Shown piece after piece: positions 1 through 6,670 of a DNA stretch of 14,466 nucleotides. This DNA comes from CAZVWV01 sp964631745 (GTDB taxonomy: Bacteria; Bdellovibrionota_C; UBA2361; JBGSMV01), in contig CAZVWV010000106.1 in NCBI GenBank assembly GCA_964631745.1, positions 1 through 14,466 on the forward strand, read 5' to 3'. The translations under genes and the position numbers were made by a program. Numbering within the stretch: position 1 is the first letter of the stretch; the number at the start of each line of letters is the position of its first letter. The notes beneath the pieces were generated by a model. The model saw nothing but the letters and a program-made list of their open reading frames with translations, ran no database searches and was not told the DNA's origin.

Positions 1-2
1 CG

Positions 3-182
3 GCTGCTGCCTATCGGCCTAAGAATTTGTGCCGCTTCGTGACACCGGCCGACGAATCGTCGGCGCTCCATAATATCCGTTCTCTGCGCCGCGTTTACGG
101 GCGGAATTCAATCGGCGGCGACACCATTTGCTTTGGAACGAAAGCATGGGAGAGAAAAATCAGTTATCGCTTGTGTACATAA
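3..182 (+). CDS. 3' end of an unidentified coding sequence (5' partial)
   Basis: One plus-strand frame is open from the window edge (first full codon at base 3) to a TAA at 180-182, giving 59 codons. The other two plus frames hit stops early. The GC-rich stretch with Arg, Ala and Gly codons looks like real coding sequence, in contrast to the AT-rich DNA just after it. The tail (Tyr-Gly-Arg, a Gly-Gly-Asp, then a Trp about ten residues from the end) faintly recalls the C-terminus of UmuC/Y-family DNA polymerases. This is an impression only, and the usual Ser-Pro-Arg-Tyr-Thr-Thr ending is missing. It could also be chance or a pseudogene tail. The stop overlaps the promoter region of the toxin gene. 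Confidence 0.4.
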   Translation, partial: AAAYRPKNLCRFVTPADESSALHNIRSLRRVYGRNSIGGDTICFGTKAWERKISYRLCT

Positions 183-199
183 CATATTTAGTATAGTAT
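171..199 (+). promoter_or_regulatory. putative promoter of the toxin-antitoxin pair
   Basis: TTGTGT (171-176) and TAGTAT (194-199) are separated by 17 bp and resemble sigma-70 -35 and -10 boxes. The DNA turns AT-rich here. The toxin ATG lies only 9 bp after the -10 box and no Shine-Dalgarno sequence precedes it, so the transcript may be leaderless or nearly so. No clear palindromic operator was found. Confidence 0.4.
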
Positions 200-208
200 C
201 TTTATAGC

Positions 209-487
209 ATGTGGAGAGTTTTTGAAGGTACGAAAGCAAGAAGTGCTCTAAGGCGCTTGCCTAAAGAGATTCTTAAAAAATATGAAAAATGGAAGGATAT
301 TGTGACGTTAAGCGGGCCAAAAGGATTGAGACAGTTTACTGGCCTTAAAGACGAGGCTTTAAAGGGCAAATGGTTTGGCTTCCGTTCATCGCGACTTAAC
401 CTTCAATACAGAGTTATGTATAGAGTTGTTCGTGACCAGCTGATTGTTGAAGTAATCGACCTTAATGCTCATGACTATAGGAGATAG
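209..487 (+). CDS. RelE/HigB-like type II toxin (predicted mRNA interferase)
   Basis: A 92-residue protein of the RelE/ParE superfamily. Family features seen: an N-terminal helical half (about 9-32, with EKWKDIV), a Gly-Pro-Lys-Gly turn near 36-39, then the beta-sheet half with Trp55, Ser60-Ser61-Arg62-Leu63, the Tyr67-Arg68-Val69-Met70-Tyr71 strand and a His88-Asp89-Tyr90 ending. Family members usually act as ribosome-dependent mRNA endonucleases held inactive by a partner antitoxin. Length is typical (about 90-100 residues). The ATG has no visible Shine-Dalgarno and lies right after a -10-like box. The antitoxin gene starts 13 bp after the stop, so this is a toxin-first, higBA-type order. 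The family is confident; the exact RNase specificity cannot be read from sequence. Confidence 0.85.
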   Translation: MWRVFEGTKARSALRRLPKEILKKYEKWKDIVTLSGPKGLRQFTGLKDEALKGKWFGFRSSRLNLQYRVMYRVVRDQLIVEVIDLNAHDYRR

Positions 488-500
488 AAGGAGATAGAGA

Positions 501-773
501 ATGAAAAAGCACGTGATATCAAAATTCCGTCCTGCTAAGCCTTTGATTAAAGTATCTGTTGGTGAATCCCTTAAAATTATCAGAGAGTTTCAAGAACTTA
601 CTCAAGAACAACTCGCGAAAAAGACCGGTATCCCACAATCAACTATTTCTGCAATCGAACACAATCGCATAGCGTTAGGGATAGAAAGAGCAAAAGTATT
701 CGCTAGAGCATTGCGATGCCACCCCGCGGTTTTAGTTTTTCCTGGCTGGGAAGTAGATAAGGAAGCCGCATAA
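501..773 (+). CDS. XRE-family helix-turn-helix antitoxin
   Basis: A 90-residue DNA-binding protein. Residues about 22-73 form a Cro/C1-type HTH: ESLKIIREFQELTQEQLA as the first helices, then TGIPQSTISAIEHN as the recognition segment. The C-terminal tail (Cys73-His-Pro-Ala-Val-Leu-Val-Phe-Pro-Gly-Trp) is typical of antitoxins paired with this toxin type and probably helps bind it. A strong AAGGAG Shine-Dalgarno at 488-493, 7 nt from the ATG, begins right after the toxin stop. The antitoxin would thus be translated well while the toxin start is poor, which suits the need for excess antitoxin. By family rule it should neutralise the toxin and repress the pair's promoter; both roles are inferred. 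Confidence 0.85.
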   Translation: MKKHVISKFRPAKPLIKVSVGESLKIIREFQELTQEQLAKKTGIPQSTISAIEHNRIALGIERAKVFARALRCHPAVLVFPGWEVDKEAA

Positions 774-863
774 ATCTAGATTTCTGGTTCCTCGCCCGGA
801 ACAACAGGCCAATTACCGCAGCACACAGAGGAATAAACTCCCCGGGGTTTATGAGCCTTTATG

Positions 864-993
864 TTATCCCATTGGTGGTAATGCGTAAGAAGTAATCACC
901 ACGAAGACCACGAAGTTCACGAAGGGGCACGAAGTTGAAGTTTGATGAAATGTCGGGCCGCGCTCTTCGTGGTGAATAAAATCAATGGGATAA
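864..993. repeat. 130-bp inverted-repeat element (MITE/REP-like)
   Basis: TTATCCCATTG at 864-874 is matched by its exact reverse complement CAATGGGATAA at 983-993. Inside these, TCACCACGAAGA (896-907) pairs perfectly with TCTTCGTGGTGA (964-975). The arms differ in the spacer between outer and inner blocks (21 versus 7 bp). No gene lies within. The rest of the 774-1033 gap shows nothing recognisable beyond a loop-less CCCCGGGG palindrome at 840-847. The layout fits a small non-autonomous mobile element or a structured intergenic repeat. A target-site duplication was not clear. Confidence 0.55.
900..934. repeat. CACGAAG short tandem repeat
   Basis: CACGAAG occurs four times, starting at 900, 909, 918 and 928, so the period is 9, 9 and 10 bp. 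It lies in the centre-left of the 130-bp inverted-repeat element, and the first copy is part of its inner arm. Similar CCACGAAG-type intergenic repeats are known from many environmental bacterial genomes; a role is not established. Confidence 0.6.
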
Positions 994-1033
994 TTATTAG
1001 TCGCTGCGCTCGCACCTGTGCGCCTGACCGATC

Positions 1034-1789
1034 TCAAACCAGTTCCGACAGCGCAGCGTATTTGTCCTCCTCAGTCTGGGATGCGCAGCGTGCTAAGATG
1101 AAATCTAGGGCCTCGTCGATGTAGAGGGCCTGCATGCGCACTAGTCCGAGGTGCATTAGTTCAAATCCCATAAATTTATTTACGCGGCTGTTGAAGCGTT
1201 GCCATAGCGAGCGTTTTGATAGGAAAGTTCCGGGGTCTTTCAACTCCAACAAAATTAACTCTGTGCCCTGCTTGCTTATGATTTGTGCGCCGCGTATGGC
1301 AGACCAGGGAATCATCCCCATGCCGCTCATGCGATCATAATAGCCCTGATCGTTAATACGAAGGAGCGGGCGCTGATCAAAAAACTGCCACAGAGAAATT
1401 AGTATTCCAAACGCGCACAAATAACTAAATGTGAAGCTCAGCCAGGCGGTCTCAGGCTTATGAGTGAGAATTAGGAGGCCCGCAATTAGCCAGCCTGAGC
1501 AAAGCAGCAGATACGAGATTGCGGCCCAAGATGACCTTTTAGTAATAAACTCATCTTTATTTCTCGTAGTAGGAGTTGGCTTCACGATCTGAAGCGCGGC
1601 CACAACTGCGGTCGGGCCGATTAGCGCCGCTGTGACCCAGCCGATCCAACCGCTCTCCACAAAGAAGAGCGCGTCAAGAACACCCAACGTGGCGATGGAT
1701 GCAAGCACGAAGCTGTACCCAGCCCATCGGACTGTTGTGCCTTGCGTCTCAAGCGCAAGGGGAATTTCGGCAGATCTTTGATCTTTCAT
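1034..1789 (-). CDS. STM3941-like membrane protein with C-terminal PH-like domain
   Basis: A 251-residue protein of unknown function. Four hydrophobic segments are visible at about 22-46, 49-69, 89-109 and 115-137, placing it in the inner membrane. The soluble C-terminal half begins with LLRINDQGYYDRMSG near 142-156, then Ile160-Pro-Trp-Ser-Ala-Ile and a beta-rich stretch ending in LKDPGTFL. This pattern (a Gly-Ile-Pro-Trp strand, then a hydrophobic strand and Asp-Pro) is that of the PH-like domain in STM3941-type proteins. The gene starts 57 bp after the HDOD gene on the same strand and may be cotranscribed with it. An AAGGAG lies 12 nt before the ATG, a slightly long spacing. Confidence 0.6.
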   Translation of the reverse strand: MKDQRSAEIPLALETQGTTVRWAGYSFVLASIATLGVLDALFFVESGWIGWVTAALIGPTAVVAALQIVKPTPTTRNKDEFITKRSSWAAISYLLLCSGWLIAGLLILTHKPETAWLSFTFSYLCAFGILISLWQFFDQRPLLRINDQGYYDRMSGMGMIPWSAIRGAQIISKQGTELILLELKDPGTFLSKRSLWQRFNSRVNKFMGFELMHLGLVRMQALYIDEALDFILARCASQTEEDKYAALSELV

Positions 1790-1846
1790 GCCTTACTGGA
1801 TCTCCTTACGTGGATTGCTTTCTTTTTTCCCATAATATTTCGACAA

Positions 1847-3397
1847 TTAATTAGGCTCCCGTTTGCCTACATCAGAAGCATCAGCGCCTCCTTCCAAAGA
1901 GTTATCGATCACCATCGCGATGCTGGGCCGCACAATTCCAAGCGCCTCGCAAAGGCATTCTCTGATAGCTTTAAAGCGCACGATCGGAACCTCGTTCTCG
2001 TTTTTCAGTGAGAATTGCCGTGACTCAAGATATAAAACCCCGCGTCCTATAGAGCCTGCCAAATAGGCGACTTCATCGCCAGCGAAAGTTGTGACTTGGC
2101 CCTTAATGGGAGTGTTCGAAAGCTGTGCTAGCGAGAGCGGATCGGTGAGCAATCCTCGCGATGTTTGAAATATGGGGGTGAACTCTTCCGGTGGCGCATC
2201 CCCAATCATCATCTTCGGAACCATGACCATGCGTTTTGGGTCGGCCATATAGATACATCCGATCTCAAATCCGGCGTTGGGAACAAGATCGCTTAGTAAT
2301 ATTTTGAGACTAGTAGGCGAGACACGTCCCTCAATCATGTTTGCATATACATTAACGAACTGTTCCTGGAGCTCCGGTGGACATTGTTGAATGAACTGAT
2401 TCCGGTTAAAGAGGGTATTGGAATGTTTTGAGAGCGCTACTCGATTATGGCGGTTGTAAGAGAAGGGCTGATTGAATCGTTCCGGGATGGCCGAACCGAC
2501 AACTTTCCAGCTGTGGTTTATTCTTTGTTCCAAGATCTGCAACCCGGAGGGTCCAAGGCAGCTAATGATCTCTGAATTAACGTGCTCTAAATGCGTTTTT
2601 GCGCCAGGAAAATGCTCGGAGTCGTTTATTTGCGCGAGCATCTCGCCAAGTTCACAATATTTTTGGAGTGCCTGAGAGTCGGTACTAGCTTGAGGGTGCG
2701 CTAGGAAGGAACTTTGTTTGGAGAGCATCAATTCGAGAAAGGACTGGTCTAGCCCCCATTTTTTAACGATATCCGCGGCTAATACAGAAGGGGTAAATCC
2801 CAAAATACCGGCTAGCGCGGTTTCCAGTTTGCCCTCATCGGAGAATTGATATCGCAGCACATTTTCGTAGATGCGGGGATAGTTCCAAGCCACCAATATT
2901 AGACCAAGCTGCCGTAGCCCCGAGCCCAAACAAACCTGACTTGGATCTAGCGCGCCCTTGTCGGCTAACGCCTGGGCAGTAGTCGACCCGATTACCAGTT
3001 GCTTCCATTGGCGCGCTTGAATTTCGTTGGTGTTGGCAAATTTGTGAGAGGACACTCGGGACTCTGATACCGGAACTAGCGCTTGAAGGTCTCGTAGGCT
3101 TAATGCCTTTAAGCGCATGAATATACTATTTTTAGAGTCCTGAGTTCGGGAGGATTGACACAGCTGTCGTAGGCAGTAAGTGAACAAGGAGAGATCTTGC
3201 TCGATGTCCTTAAGCAACTCCGCGGCGCTGCTGTAGAAATTTTCTTTCATTTTTTTGCGGATGTTTCTTAGCACTAAAGGGTTAACAGGGAACCACGCTT
3301 CGCTGGTGTAGCGCTCCGCCCGCATGGCCGCGAGTGGTTTTGCCGCCGGGTTCTCGCTGGTGCTAGCCGCTTTTGGGGGAGTCGTTAGGGTAACCAA
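1847..3397 (-). CDS. HDOD-domain signalling protein with C-terminal GAF-like region
   Basis: A 516-residue protein. Residues about 40-290 match the HDOD fold: PVNPLVLRNI at the start, GSGLRQLGLILVAWNYPRIYE near 158-178, then the Glu192...Gly200 segment and ADIVKKWGLDQSFLELML (208-225). The catalytic His-Asp of true HD phosphohydrolases is absent (Arg-Gln at the equivalent place), as usual for HDOD. Residues about 345-490 alternate strands and helices like a GAF domain. HDOD proteins act in regulation (for example chemotaxis, c-di-GMP or stress circuits), without known enzyme activity. The first 25 residues are Ala/Pro-rich and probably disordered. The start is a TTG with a modest CAGG before it; Met25 is an alternative but lacks a ribosome site. 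Confidence 0.7.
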   Translation of the reverse strand: MVTLTTPPKAASTSENPAAKPLAAMRAERYTSEAWFPVNPLVLRNIRKKMKENFYSSAAELLKDIEQDLSLFTYCLRQLCQSSRTQDSKNSIFMRLKALSLRDLQALVPVSESRVSSHKFANTNEIQARQWKQLVIGSTTAQALADKGALDPSQVCLGSGLRQLGLILVAWNYPRIYENVLRYQFSDEGKLETALAGILGFTPSVLAADIVKKWGLDQSFLELMLSKQSSFLAHPQASTDSQALQKYCELGEMLAQINDSEHFPGAKTHLEHVNSEIISCLGPSGLQILEQRINHSWKVVGSAIPERFNQPFSYNRHNRVALSKHSNTLFNRNQFIQQCPPELQEQFVNVYANMIEGRVSPTSLKILLSDLVPNAGFEIGCIYMADPKRMVMVPKMMIGDAPPEEFTPIFQTSRGLLTDPLSLAQLSNTPIKGQVTTFAGDEVAYLAGSIGRGVLYLESRQFSLKNENEVPIVRFKAIRECLCEALGIVRPSIAMVIDNSLEGGADASDVGKREPN

Positions 3398-3524
3398 GAT
3401 AAACCTGCACGAAAGTTAAAGAAAAAGGGGTCGTTGATCTCTAATTCGGCAGATTTTAAAGATTTATTAACGGCGGTGCGGGGCACAAATTTCGCAAACC
3501 ACCCAAGATTCGAACCCCGTTTAC

Positions 3525-3726
3525 CTACCTCCAAAGGCTTACAGGGTATATCGAGCGTTCACTTAGGCGGAGAAACCGCCGTCCGCATCAGATCCACAAG
3601 CTTTTCTTCTATGCCCGTAAGATTATCGTTCCAGTGCTTCCAGGGGGCTTTACCGCTAACCCAAAGATGTTCTAAGTAACGGCGGTCTCGCAGTGTATCC
3701 CTCTGTTGCCAAAAGCCTTTGTGCGG
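3525..3726. repeat. direct repeat copy A (matches 5322-5523)
   Basis: This 202-bp stretch aligns without gaps, at a constant offset of 1797 bp, to the 3' end of the intact rfbF gene. By hand count 11 positions differ (about 95% identity), four of them clustered at 3701-3706. It includes 34 bp beyond the rfbF stop codon, so it was copied as DNA and not kept for its protein. The two copies flank the DUF4143 ATPase gene. Recombination between them would delete the ATPase. Confidence 0.9.
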
Positions 3727-3733
3727 CTTCTAT
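3559..3733 (-). pseudogene. internally deleted relic of a second rfbF
   Basis: On the minus strand this carries the last 55 or so codons of an RfbF, ending in the same stop context as the intact gene. The other end also looks like rfbF: 3727-3750 matches 6186-6209 (the rfbF start region and leader) at 19 of 24 positions. The start codon ATG reads ATA here. The offset changes from 1797 to 2459 bp between the two matches, implying a deletion of about 662 bp that removed codons 4 to about 223 and put the tail out of frame. It therefore cannot make RfbF. The other DNA of 3398-3814 holds the HDOD upstream region, about 120 bp with nothing recognisable, and the ATPase promoter. Confidence 0.7.
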
Positions 3734-3777
3734 AAAAATCTATATTATCAGCGTGTTACAACCATACTAAATTACAG

Positions 3778-3806
3778 TTGCTATACTTTAGCATAACCTA
3801 TATTAT
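3778..3806 (+). promoter_or_regulatory. putative promoter of the DUF4143 ATPase gene
   Basis: TTGCTA (3778-3783) and TATTAT (3801-3806), 17 bp apart, resemble -35 and -10 boxes in very AT-rich DNA. The ATG at 3815 follows the -10 box by only 8 bp and no Shine-Dalgarno is present, so a leaderless transcript is likely if this promoter is used. Confidence 0.4.
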
Positions 3807-3814
3807 TCTAAAAT

Positions 3815-5050
3815 ATGGAAGAATTACTTGCGAATATTGTCCGACGGCAGCGGTCGGAACTTCCCTATCTCGCCCCTAAAAAATTCATCACGCGAATCCA
3901 GGGGCAAGAGCTGAAAAACTCACTATCATCCTCGCTTATCAAAGTGGTTGCTGGCCCACGACGGGCTGGAAAGTCAACATTCGTCCTGCAAGCTCTCAAG
4001 GATAAAAACTTTGCTTATGTAAACTTTGAGGATGAGTTATGGCCCCATGTGGAAGATGGCGATCTCATTATGAAAGCGCTCCAAACAGTCTATGGCGATG
4101 TAGATTTCTATTTTTTTGATGAAATCCAACTTTTCCCCAGATGGCCTCAATTCTTAAACCGACTACACAGACTAAAAAAGAACGTGATCGTCACCGGGTC
4201 CAATGCTCATTTGATGGGTGAAGATTTGGCAACGGCTTTGACCGGGCGACACATTGAAATTGAAGTTCTCCCGTTGAGCTTTGTCGAAGGCTTGCAAGGT
4301 AGAGAAGCAAGCATACAAGCGTTCAAAGATTTTCTGACTCAAGGCGGATTTCCTGAGGTCGTTTCTGGCAACACCGATTACGTTAATTATTTGTCAACGT
4401 TGTGGGATTCTATAATTCTCAAAGATATCGTTAAAAGAAAAAAAATCAGAAATATAACCGGCTTGAATAATGTCTTTAGTCTTTTGCTGGCGAGTATCTG
4501 TTCAAGATTTAATATAGATAATTTGGCACGCGCATTAAATAACGAGGTCAGTGCCCCAACCATAAAGAAATTCGTTTCATACGGAATCGAAACATTCTTG
4601 CTCTCTGAGCTTATGGTCTATAACGCAAAACCAAGAATACGAATGAAGTCCGACCGCAAGATTTATACGATTGATAATGGGTTCTTCAATTCACGTCACA
4701 TTGCAATTTCAGAAAACTACGGAACTCTGCTTGAAAATGCACTCTTTGCAGAGCTCTGCAGGCGTGGGTTTAAACCTAATCGCTCATTGTTCTACTACAA
4801 TACTCGATCGGGTTTTGAAGTAGATTTTCTTTTACGCCAAGAACATAAGCATCAGGAATTAATACAGGCTTGCTTCGATCTCGGCTCGTTAAAAACAAAA
4901 GAGCGGGAGTACCGAGCGCTCACTCAGGCCGCAGAAGAACTTGGAATCAACAAACTTACGATTGTCACAATGAACCAGGAGACAGCAGAGAAGTATAACG
5001 GTAAAGAGATTCGTGTAATTCCAGCATGTCGATGGTTTGGCTCGAGATAA
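3815..5050 (+). CDS. AAA-type ATPase with C-terminal DUF4143
   Basis: A 411-residue protein of the AAA_14/DUF4143 family. Walker A is GPRRAGKST (47-55), Walker B is YFFDEIQ (99-105), the sensor strand is VIVTGSNAHLM (124-134) and Arg145 in LTGRH is a candidate arginine finger. The C-terminal part has the nuclease-like core strand SGFEVDFLL (332-340, Glu335 and Asp337). The following LIQACFDL (349-356) stands where classical PD-(D/E)XK enzymes have Glu-x-Lys, so cleavage activity is doubtful. Length is normal. These genes are common, patchily distributed and of unresolved function. It stands alone on the plus strand among minus-strand genes, between an rfbF relic and the intact rfbF, and looks more AT-rich than the sugar genes by eye; lateral acquisition is likely. 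Confidence 0.85.
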   Translation: MEELLANIVRRQRSELPYLAPKKFITRIQGQELKNSLSSSLIKVVAGPRRAGKSTFVLQALKDKNFAYVNFEDELWPHVEDGDLIMKALQTVYGDVDFYFFDEIQLFPRWPQFLNRLHRLKKNVIVTGSNAHLMGEDLATALTGRHIEIEVLPLSFVEGLQGREASIQAFKDFLTQGGFPEVVSGNTDYVNYLSTLWDSIILKDIVKRKKIRNITGLNNVFSLLLASICSRFNIDNLARALNNEVSAPTIKKFVSYGIETFLLSELMVYNAKPRIRMKSDRKIYTIDNGFFNSRHIAISENYGTLLENALFAELCRRGFKPNRSLFYYNTRSGFEVDFLLRQEHKHQELIQACFDLGSLKTKEREYRALTQAAEELGINKLTIVTMNQETAEKYNGKEIRVIPACRWFGSR

Positions 5051-5321
5051 AGAACTGGGGATCTGCTTCTTACTATGGTGTCTTAAACGTAGTTGATCGC
5101 AAGAGTGTAGGATTCATACTCCCAGTCAATCTATACACTTAGCGCATTTATATCAGAACTAAGATTAAAGCACGTTAAGCTTTGGGGGTGGAGAGGTGCT
5201 TCGAAGTTTTCCAGTCAGGAAAAATTCCCTATATCGCGGGCCGTACCGGCATAAAGCTTGAGCAATTTGGGTAGACAGCCGCATTGTTGAGTGGCCGCCC
5301 TGCGGCTCCAGTTGGAAAATA
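5051..5321. other. intergenic stretch without a recognisable gene
   Basis: Between the ATPase stop and the rfbF-end repeat no frame gives a recognisable protein. A weak hairpin, TTTTCC-AGTCA-GGAAAA (5207-5223), has no T-tract and is not a convincing terminator. In the minus direction the repeat ends with TTTGGAGGTAG just after the rfbF stop, which looks like a ribosome site for a gene that is no longer there. RfbG would be the usual next gene, but no RfbG sequence was recognised. Confidence 0.4.
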
Positions 5322-5523
5322 CTACCTCCAAAAGCTTACAGGATATTTCGAGCGGTCACTTAGGCGGAGAAACCGCCGTCCGCATCAGATCCACAAGCTT
5401 TTCTTCTATGCCCGTAAGATTATCGTTCCAGAGCTTCCAGGGGGCTTTACCGCTAACCCAAAGATGTTCTAGGTAGCGGCGGTCTCGCAGTGTATCCATT
5501 GGCTGCCAAAAGCCTTTGTGCGG
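5322..5523. repeat. direct repeat copy B (3' end of intact rfbF)
   Basis: Partner of the 202-bp repeat at 3525-3726. It covers the last 55 codons of rfbF plus 34 bp of downstream DNA. A small GGCGG-AGAAA-CCGCC stem (5363-5377, also present in copy A at 3566-3580) overlaps the last codons but lacks a T-tract. Confidence 0.9.
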
Positions 5524-6192
5524 GTAAGCTGAGAGATTTCTATCGGCAGCGAGACGTGGCAGAACATAGCCTTCGAACGAACAGCTATCGTTCAAGTATT
5601 CAAATATCTTTGAAGTTAACATCATGAAGCCGCCGTTGATGGTGCCTTGTTCGCCGCTTGGCTTTTCTAAGAATTTAGTAACCAAGTTCCCTTCAATTTG
5701 CAAAGCGCCGAATCGGCCTGGAGGCATAACAGACGACAATGAGGCTACGACATTGGCGGCGGCGTGGTGTTTCGCCAGGAGATTCAAATTTACATCAGCT
5801 AACCCATCGCCGTATGTAAAATGAAAGATATCTTCTTTGGCGAGATAATTTTTGACGCGGCAAAGGCGGCCGCCGGTGTCGGTTTCCTGGCCGGTATCTA
5901 CCAAGGTGACAGTCCAGGGCTCCGAGCGTACGCTGTGCACCCGCATGCGGTTTGAGCTAAGTTCAAAGGTCACGTCGCAGGTGTGGATAAAGTATTCGGC
6001 GAAATATTGCTTGATTAGGTGACCTTTATACCCGCAACAAATAATAAAATCATTGATGCCGTGATGCGAATACAGCTTCATGATATGCCAAAGAATTGGT
6101 CGCCCCCCGATCTCCACCATGGGCTTGGGCTTTAGCTCTGTTTCTTCGCTTAATCTTGAACCAAGGCCCCCTGCTAGAATTACTGCTTTCAT
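5356..6192 (-). CDS. rfbF: glucose-1-phosphate cytidylyltransferase
   Basis: A 278-residue nucleotidyltransferase that makes CDP-glucose from CTP and glucose-1-phosphate, the first step to CDP-linked deoxysugars of LPS O-antigen. The N-terminal signature LAGGLGSRL (6-14) with KPKPMVEIGGRPILWHIMK (21-39) is intact. TYGDGLADV (126-134) holds the metal-binding Asp129, and VMPPGRFGAL, KFLEKPSGEQGTINGGF and GFWQPMDTLRDRRYLEHLW (228-245) are family hallmarks. It is about 20 residues longer than the usual 257, mostly at the C-terminus. The ATG has a weak AGG about 9 nt upstream. The usual partner RfbG is not adjacent. The 3' end is repeated at 3525-3726, and its start region is echoed at 3727-3750. 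Confidence 0.92.
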   Translation of the reverse strand: MKAVILAGGLGSRLSEETELKPKPMVEIGGRPILWHIMKLYSHHGINDFIICCGYKGHLIKQYFAEYFIHTCDVTFELSSNRMRVHSVRSEPWTVTLVDTGQETDTGGRLCRVKNYLAKEDIFHFTYGDGLADVNLNLLAKHHAAANVVASLSSVMPPGRFGALQIEGNLVTKFLEKPSGEQGTINGGFMMLTSKIFEYLNDSCSFEGYVLPRLAADRNLSAYPHKGFWQPMDTLRDRRYLEHLWVSGKAPWKLWNDNLTGIEEKLVDLMRTAVSPPK

Positions 6193-6670
6193 AAAAATCT
6201 ACCTAATCATTTACTTGGCTATATACTCCGGACGTGTATCCAGAGCATGAATACTCAAGAGCTGCCTGCAAGCGTACGTGTCCCTTAGATAATCGCTGAA
6301 AAACACCGGAATTTAAATACATTTTTTGAAAGTTGCCCAATTGCTGACCGTCTCCACTAAGGGCGGCTGAGATCGCCCCCAAATAGTGACTCGCGGCAGT
6401 AGTTGGTGCAAGCGGCGATCCAGTCTTCGTGCAAGCACTCGAATCTGAACATACTGTTGGCGTAATCATTATTGGTGCGGCTCATAGCATTGGGGGCTAA
6501 AAATAAAAGACTTAAACCTTGAAGGCGCCTATCGCCAAGGTGCCAATGGCGACCCGGCCGCATCTAATTTTAGGCATGTTCAACAATCTCTCATACCGTG
6601 GGTTTATAATACACTGTAAGAATCAACCCGGCTATCCTGGTATCAATCGATTCTGATAGACTTTAGAATT
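6193..6670. other. 478-bp debris region between rfbF and the carbamoyltransferase relic
   Basis: No gene is recognised here. Two overlapping minus-strand frames (88 codons, 6203-6469, and 68 codons, 6357-6563) are open but have no family resemblance that I trust. The 88-codon frame stops 10 bp before the rfbF start and could be the tail of a lost upstream gene. The 68-codon frame contains MFRFECLHEDWIAAC, which vaguely recalls sulfotransferase C-termini; this is not reliable. The region most likely holds eroded remains of former sugar genes plus the upstream sequences of the flanking genes. Confidence 0.35.

Noticed and set aside
48..64. GCCGACGA-A-TCGTCGGC palindrome near the window start
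   Set aside because: One-base loop, inside an apparently coding stretch; probably chance in GC-rich DNA.
833..852. ATAAA-CT-CCCCGGGG-TTTAT as a terminator for the antitoxin gene
   Set aside because: The centre has no loop, and no T-tract follows at the right distance; a hairpin cannot form as drawn.
900..934. CACGAAG repeats as a CRISPR or iteron array
   Set aside because: The unit is 7 bp with a 9-10 bp period and no spacers; no cas or replication gene is near.
3507..3515. GATTCGAAC, resembling a tRNA T-loop on the minus strand, next to the rfbF relic
   Set aside because: The flanking bases do not form a T-stem, and there is no acceptor, anticodon arm or CCA. It is too short to claim a tRNA or att site.
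3434..3679. Plus-strand frame of 81 codons, similar to another at 5291-5476
   Set aside because: The similarity arises because both lie antisense to the duplicated rfbF 3' end; it is not a protein family.
5207..5223. TTTTCC-AGTCA-GGAAAA as terminator of the first ATPase gene
   Set aside because: It lies about 160 bp after the stop and has no T-tract.
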